From positions 590,001-654,000 of the forward strand of contig JAKTNV010000065.1 of assembly GCA_022747635.1 (NCBI GenBank): a DNA stretch of 64,000 nucleotides, given 5' to 3'. This DNA is from Hetaerina americana (Eukaryota > Arthropoda > Insecta > Odonata > Calopterygidae). This document shows positions 57,041 through 64,000 of the stretch, in pieces; within the stretch, counting starts at the first letter, position 1, and the number at the start of each line of letters is the position of its first letter. The notes under the pieces were generated by a model. The model was not told the origin of the DNA, searched no databases, and saw only the letters and a program-made list of their open reading frames with translations. Made by a program: the position numbers and the translations under genes.

Positions 57041-58180
57041 CATACATTGTAGCTTATTGGAATGTTATCTCTGTGTCAGGCCGAGAACCTTTCACCTTAC
57101 TCTCCTAGAAGAGCCTTCTAGAGTGACAATAATTAATTATCCTCATCTTCTTTTTACTCTCATAAGTGCATACCCTTGGAGTTACCGAAGATTGGACATC
57201 ATGGAGTGGAGGGAAGGACACCTGAAAATATGCTATATGTCCATCAGCCAGCCTTCATCAATGTGGCGATGAATTTCATTTTCCACAGTGTAAGTCCCTG
57301 TTTTTGCATTGATTGTAGATGTAGTTTCAATTTAATAATCGTTGGCACTGGTAGAAATAGTAGTTGGCTGAGGCGATTTTGTGTTTTTGTTACCGAGTCT
57401 CTATGACTATGATATCTTGATGGCAATTGGTTTACCTAAAGGAAGAAAACTCAATACATGCCAAAGTGACCTTGGATTATGAGTTTTCCATGAACCTATC
57501 AGATGAATGGTCATTTTAAAAGCGCAGATTGCACTAGGTGTAGGAACAGTAAGATGAATCCTCCAGAGAATGCCTTCCCTCAAAATAATATTAAACAAAT
57601 TGTTTCGAGTTTAGGATTGATCATTCAAAAATACGAAAGATATGTCAACAGTTGCAACTATAATCAAGTCAGACAGTTTTTAAAAAAGTGTTCATGTTAG
57701 TCTTTGACCATTCATTAATGAAGACAAAATTTTAGTTTTTGAAGACTTGTAAATGAGATTCATTATTTATACATTAAAAGAAATCCTTGGGTCATCATCC
57801 CAATTTCATAAAAATCTGTTTCCAATTGAAATAAATCAAGCTTACTGAGCCAATGGGTATCTGTAATCTGTGTGTTAACGACCACCATTAAATCATTTCA
57901 ATAAGTCATTGTTCCAACAAAAATCGTACAAAATGACTTCAGCTGAGTACATTCAACTAATATGCCAGTGCATTAGATTCCACTTGCCTTGATCATATTG
58001 GCATCAAAGCTAAGTGTATCAGAACGACTGACAGAAATTTTTACATTATTTGCTGGAATTACGATAATCATAATTGAAAGCTTTAAATTTATTTTATTTG
58101 CGTTACATTCAAAGAATATGCTTGAGCATCCACAGTTAAAACAATTTAAAAAATTACTGATTTAATCTTCATATCAAAAG
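57041..58180. other. Intergenic stretch, nothing recognised
   Basis: AT-rich DNA with short frames lacking family motifs. Confidence 0.5.
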
Positions 58181-58189
58181 TGACATCAA

Positions 58190-58690
58190 TTATAATGAAT
58201 CAATATCACAGGTTAATCCAAGGATTGGTTTGTGGCAGCTCTCCAGACTATAGAATCTTGTTCCCTGCCAATTTCTTCATGCCCTTACAGCTCCTTGCAC
58301 TGACATTTTCCATTACCTGCTTCTCAATGTTCATCCTAGGCCTACCTCTGCTATTCTTCCCCTTCCTATGCTTCCTTCAATTATGGTCTCCAGTAAACTA
58401 TCTTGCCTCAGAATATGTCAAATCAATTTCGCTCTACATAAGTGTCCTCCATAAGCTTCTCCTATAGCATCACATTTCCATTGTCCCACAATCTTCTTTC
58501 CTCTGCAGCTTCCATCAGCCATAAATTCGAAGTTTGTCTTTCAACAAATTGCTTACTTATGTATGTGCTAGAATGCCTTGCCATAGGCACTTGGTTCTTC
58601 TGATAGAATACTTCTTTTATTGCATATGATATAGTATGCCTAAATAGTAAAATTCTTCCATTTCCTCCTGTGTGTCCTTCCTGACCTTCA
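58190..58690 (-). pseudogene. Decayed LINE reverse transcriptase C-terminus
   Basis: The minus strand reads, with stops, EEMEEFYYLGI near 58,650, then NSRGRPRMNIEKQVMENV and SCKGMKKLAGNKIL near 58,240-58,350. These correspond to the Y-LG strand and the RGRGRPR ... QIMEDVG ... LAGNRELWR tail common to endonuclease-reverse transcriptase LINEs of arthropods. Only the last part of the protein is recognisable. Confidence 0.65.
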
Positions 58691-60496
58691 TTGAAGCATC
58701 ATTTCCCTTGAGACAGTTATATACTATTGACTATTTCTATTCAATTCATCTGGAGTTTTTAAACCCCCTGCTCCATACTGCTAGTTGTATTCTTTCTTTT
58801 CTGCAAGTACACAAAGCAATGCCATTCACAAATCTGAAGAATGCTCATCCTTTCTTCATATGTCATATTTTATTATTTCTTTGAAATTTTTTAGTGCCTT
58901 CCCAACATGTGTGTTAAAGATCCTGATTGGTTGATATCATTGAGTAAAGGGCCTAACTTGTATATTTTAGCTTTTATTTTATCAAATCTGAATTTACTGT
59001 TACACAATACTTATTCAAGTTCATTTTGAGCAATCAGTTAAAGATCTAGGCGTGAATTTTTGGAATGATGTTTTTCAAACAAATACACTGTGAATAAAGT
59101 CACATTATGATACTGGGAGAACCGTTCTTACTTAACATAAAATGGGTTTGTAAACCATTTATGTTTAGAACTAATCAGTGATCACATTAAGTGGAACCTA
59201 ATGTATGTGTTTCCTGAAAGTAGTTCTGCATCTTTTGCCTTGTCTACACTAGCCATTTAAATGAAGCATACAGTGATTCCCCCAAATTTAAGTACACATA
59301 TAGACTTAGCACCCCTTGGTTGTAAGCATCCAATCATAACGTTTAAATTCTGGATCCAAAATTAATGACTATTGGTCACTTTGGAAGAGTATGCCATTAC
59401 TTTTTTTGTTAATATGGTTGTCGTACCCTTTTTGTAAAGGTCTTCTTTGTGATTAGTTTCTCACGGTCCTAATGTATTTTAGTGTACCTAAGCGTAAAAA
59501 ACATCTAAAAAGGTGACCAAAGGAAGAGCCGTGTTTCAATTTTTCTTTTAAGTAAAAATATTTGTTTTTAAAAATATTTATAATTATACTAGCATAAGGA
59601 ATAAACTGAATAAATGTTTAAGACTCTCCAGTAAGGTGTTGAGTGTATTGACTGTAAATGACTAAATAAGTTTAGATTAAAAAGCTTTTGTTAAAAATAT
59701 TTTCATGAATAGAAGAGCTTCAGGACTTTAAGTAGGTGTAGTCGTCTCAATTTTATTCATATTCTTAATGCTTTAAGTTTCAAGTCTAGATGTAGAAAAC
59801 ACTATATTTAAATATACATTCAAATATATAATACATTTAAAAAGGGTGGTAATGTAGGCAAGGCATGTAGGAGTGACATTACTGCTGAACTGTATTCAAC
59901 ATCTCAGTATGATTTCTTACGGAGTTGAGTGTACTAATGAGCCAGTGCTATATTTGAAAAATGTTGAGTGCTCACTACTGTAATAATAGTTCTATTTTCT
60001 TGAACTGTTGTCCCCAAAAATGGCTTTATATGGAATTAATTCTAGAAGATGAGGAGCTTCCAGTATATGTTATTATTTAGGCAATCATAAATAACATTTG
60101 ATTACAATTTAACGTTTGGAGGCCTAACCTTTTTGAATGGTGAACATTGGCTATTGAACTTTTGACGTGTTTTGCAAATAATAAGACAAGTATATTGATT
60201 TTTCCCAGAGGTAGTAAGTAACTGGTTCCAGTGACCATTACAAATGTTTGTAGGAAAATCCCAATTTCAATTTTGCTAATTATCAATGAATATCAATAAT
60301 TCATTTTATGTTTATCCTTACAAAGTTCAGTCGCTCAATTAGCAAGAAATTACTGTGATGGTTGTTAATTGTATTTTAACTAATAACCTTTAAATATACT
60401 CTTGAGTTATGGCACAAGGAATGATATTCCATTATGCACCGGACATTACCTTATAGCGCCATAAATAATGTGCTAATATACATTTGAGGGAATTCG

Positions 60497-60593
60497 TTCT
60501 GGCTAAAGCACTTGACCGGATATTGAAAGGATCCGGGTTCGAATCCTGGTCAAGGCAAATGATTTTTACACTCTGAAATTGTTGCATTGAAAT
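60497..60593 (+). mobile_element. SINE-A copy 3 with clear tRNA-like boxes
   Basis: TGGCTAAAGCA (box A-like) and GGGTTCGAATCC (a perfect box B) are followed by caaggcaaatgatttttaca and the ctctgaaattgttgcattga body shared with 21.1 and 22.0 kb. The T-arm could fold but no acceptor stem pairs with the 5' side, so it is not a tRNA gene. The 3' part of the family is missing. Confidence 0.68.
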
Positions 60594-63200
60594 AGTCTTA
60601 CTTTCACAAGTAAGAAATTCATATGCAACTGGACCATAGACAGCTTCGCCTATTCTATGCAAATGTATTGCAATCAATAATGATTTCAAATGGATATTGC
60701 AATCATTATTGTTGTATGAAAACTTATTTTTGTTAAGGTCAATGATAACTTAAATTCGATTTGTAATCAATCCAACTGATAAACTTGACTTTCCAGCATT
60801 TATCATAAAATGAGGAAATACTGAGTGTTTCTATTTTACACACAATTTGGTGAATGAAGTAAACGAGTTTTGATGGAGTATAAAAAGTTTCCAATCAGTT
60901 TATTTTTGAACTATGTATGATATATTTTATTTGAAGAAAGAAAAATAAGTAAATAATTAAAAAAATAGTTTGCAAAAAAGAATTATTTTCAATTTTTCCT
61001 TGAAAACGGGGTTGTTGAAAACATCTACAAGGATTTTTCAAATTATATTTTGTTTAAATAAATAAATATGGTGATGTATCATTGTGTAGATATGTTAATA
61101 ATGGTTGCAAAATTTATAATTAATCACAAAGTTGCAACTCTGCTTAAACGTTTATTTACTAATAATTTTAATTAATTTAGGTAATTCTTCCATTTCCCTG
61201 TGCGAGAAATTAATATACTGTCTTCTTAATATTCTGTCTTGTTAATTGGAAAACACATTAAAAGAGGATATTAGATAATTCTTATGTTTGCTTATTAATA
61301 AATAAAATAAATCTCACATTTGGCTGCTGCACACAAAATCTCTCAGCCCATGAATTACCTAATCTTCCTCAAATTAAATTATCTCCAGATGTAAACTGAT
61401 GATAGAGCTTTGCAAAGAAACAGTTGTAGCAAACAATGAATCTAGCCATTTATTCAAGATTACCCCAATACTTGTTCCTGAGTAATAGTTAGTTGAAATT
61501 ACATGAAGCTTTGCACAAGAGATATGCCTATGGAAACTAGTTTCACTTGTCTTGTGCAGGACAGCCTAATTTTGAATTCTTGAATGATCAGTAATCACCA
61601 ATCATGGAAGTTGATAGAGAAAATAGTTAATGATTGATAAATAAACTTAGATCTTTGAAATTCTCATGTCGAGATTTGAGCAGTGTGAGGGCAAAGTGAT
61701 TGACTTGTCCATTTGAATATGTCCAATGCAGTTACACCCCACTGTAGATATCTTCAATATATTTTCTAATTTCAAGAGCAGAAAAAGATGGAGCTGACAG
61801 TTTTCATTTGGTTTTTCTTCATTTTTGAAATAAACTCTTCTATGACTTCAAATTTTTTAGCGTATTTCTCATTATTGTTCTTGATAATTTAATTTTGTTT
61901 TAATCAGTACTTCACATGAGTCATCCTTAAATTATGACTGGCCAAATTCAACTTTCTTTTATACTTACCTTTCCCTTTGGTAGGCATCCTTTAGACGAGA
62001 ATCCGCTCCTCCGCACACCTGACATAATTTCAAGCGATTTAATTATTAATACTATATATCAAGCAAGGCCCTTTTTCTAAAAAAAAGGAAGAATATTGTA
62101 TAGCTTTGTCGTATGCATTTTTCACCACAATCACCTGCAGCTCACTTAATTACGTGTTTGTATTGAAAAAATACACTGACAATTTTGATAATTAAGTTGT
62201 TTTATTGTAATGAATAAGAATTCATAGCACAATGAAATGGTACAAACTTTTTATAACTATGATGACAGGTAATTATTGTCTAGTAAACGCTATAAAATTA
62301 CTATTTAGGCATTTTTGGTGCTTACATTAATTCTGAAGCTAGTTTCAATAGTGAGCATTTGCACATAACTCTTTTGGTGATCAAGGATGAAAAATGTTCT
62401 GCAAAAGCAGTGGCAAAACTATACAGCAGTGAAGCTTAGATGGGATACCCTCCACCCCTCCCCTCTGGCACATTAGGAGACAGAATGAAATATTACTGCC
62501 ATTCTCACTCCAAAGAGTCTTGCATGATTTAAGGGCAACCCCATATTACCCTCAGTGTATGCTGTTCACATGCATTTTCTCCTGTTGTGAAGATATATTT
62601 GATTTTTTAAGTATTTAATTTTTATCGAATTTTGAAACTCATTGTGCCTGTCAATGATGTGATAGTTAAAGCTCATTGGACACTATTTCTAGAGGGTCAT
62701 CACTTGACATTTCTTTGAAAATGAATATGTCGTTGGGGAGAGTAGATTCCTTTTATTGTTTTTGGGTTTTCCAGATGGTATGGATTGCGTTTTGCATTAA
62801 TAGTTCTGTAAATTGCTGATTTCATATATATTTGGATGGTAATTTGCAAGCCCAGCTTATTCTTGTACCATTAATTAACATTATTAGTAAAAATGTGTTT
62901 AGATAGTGTCAGATGGCACACAAATCCCTAATATCACATTCAAACTTGAACCAATAGCATGGACATCAATTGAAAAAAATCAAAACTAAGCTACTATTTA
63001 CTAAGATACGTAATCAAAGCAAAAATGAAACCAATACCATCACTTATGGCCCAGCAACTCTCCATATAAACAATGCCTTGTCCAGCATCTCATTGAGTCA
63101 GCAATCGCATGCCGTCGAACATCACACACTTGCACAGTGCAACTTTGCAACGTCCACATCACTTTTAAATCATTCTCTCACAATGTTGTAAAGTTTATTA
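60594..63200. other. Intergenic stretch, nothing recognised
   Basis: Very AT-rich DNA without supported coding sequence, RNA genes or complete repeats. Confidence 0.5.
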
Positions 63201-63680
63201 CCCAATCCTTGGTCAAGTGCCTACTTTACCTCTATTCTTAAAACTCCTAACTCATGGGGAGTACTCAAGCAACCTTCCATGTAGCTGGTTCCATTCAACA
63301 CTACTCTTCTTTAAAAACAAAAACTTATTCCTACTTGTTTTTTAGCATTCTTATTCTCATTTTCAAATTGGTCGATTTATCCTTTAAAATTTAGTTTTTC
63401 CACTTCCTTTCCAAATATTCATATGCATAGTCATTTATACCCATGCTGTAAATCATCTTTATCCAATTCTTTCTTCTATGGTGCAAAACTCTCCCATTTC
63501 AGAATGCTATCTGAGCCTTTATACCTACCATGTAAATATCGGGTAACCTTTTATTATCCTTTATATGACTTCTCAATATGTCCCACTTCATTCGGGTCCC
63601 ATACTTTGGTGGACGAGTATTCCAGGATAAGGAAAACCAGGACCAGGACTTATAAGCACTTTCTTTTGTGACTGCACTAC
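63200..63680 (-). pseudogene. Decayed LINE reverse transcriptase 3' region
   Basis: The minus strand shows EYSSTKVWDPNEVGHIEK near 63,570-63,620 and, after stops, KVTRYLHGRYKGSDSI. This is the LEYxSxVWDPxxxxxIxKxExVQRRATRF ... YxxxxSV pattern near the C-terminus of CR1/Jockey-like reverse transcriptases. The rest is too damaged to follow. Confidence 0.55.
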
Positions 63681-64000
63681 TTACTTCTTAATTTGCCTTA
63701 GGATTTCTTCCTTAGGGACAAGAATAAGAAGGTATTAAAGATTCAGGGTACAACTTAAGGCCGTTGGATCAGTTCCCTTTTTAGTAAAAATATTGTTTTT
63801 AATGACGAATGCATTGTGCACCACCTATATAACACTAAATTTGATATTTGTTGAAAAATATTCAATGCTATTGTGAGCATGAGCAAGTGTTTTAATATTT
63901 TATTCAAGTTTCCAAATAGCTTAATGTACCATCCCTCTTTTAAGGTTCATTCATTGTTTCCTACAACTATTTAAGAAGTTGCAAAGCTGATATCTCCTCC

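Noticed and set aside
60497..60565. tRNA gene suggested by a perfect box B
   Set aside because: No acceptor stem pairing and the downstream body matches SINE-A copies.

Overview
This is eukaryotic, almost certainly arthropod (insect-like), nuclear DNA. It is AT-rich, with kilobase introns carrying canonical GT/AG sites. Mariner-family DNA transposons, a Jockey-type non-LTR retrotransposon, decayed LINE fragments and two tRNA-headed SINE-like families are scattered through it. There is no bacterial gene organisation, and most short open frames are chance.

The one host gene I can support is tensin (Drosophila blistery, by) on the + strand. Nine exons join in a single frame from a GC-rich exon (about 17.385-18.360 kb) to a stop at 38,881-38,883. 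Together they encode about 1,002 residues: the post-C2 block with GPLDGSLYA, a long low-complexity middle, an SH2 domain (exons 4-6) and a tensin-type PTB domain (exons 6-9). Every junction phase agrees. The N-terminal PTEN-like phosphatase/C2 exons expected for a full-length tensin were not found in the first 17 kb; they lie outside the window, were missed, or are absent. The first coding exon seen sits just downstream of a CpG-rich, promoter-like segment with a CRE/E-box inside an inverted repeat.

Layout. 1-16.9 kb: no supported gene; a TA microsatellite, a 126-bp repeat in two copies, a LINE 3' tail and a CpG-rich patch. 16.9-38.9 kb: tensin. Intron 1 holds two SINE-A copies (one a hairpin insertion with a 13-bp target duplication) and a long-TIR mariner (22,511-24,600) into which a second, internally deleted mariner is nested. 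Intron 2 holds a TIR-bounded mariner relic and a third deleted mariner that is a sister of the nested one. Intron 3 holds an old SINE-B. 40.1-41.9 kb: SINE-B copies flank a decayed LINE reverse transcriptase. 45.57-51.65 kb: a nearly intact Jockey-type LINE (4,715 bp, minus strand) lies between two 650-bp direct copies of its target, and the right copy runs into a roughly 91-bp-arm palindrome with hammerhead-ribozyme-like cores. 51.6-64 kb: AT-rich flank with a perfect 22-bp hairpin, one decayed mariner, two decayed LINE ends and one SINE-A copy.

The most unusual signals are the very long, 1-mismatch target duplication around the Jockey element and the ribozyme-like palindrome at its target. 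Next come the nested and sister mariner deletions, and the structured CRE/E-box upstream of the tensin exon.
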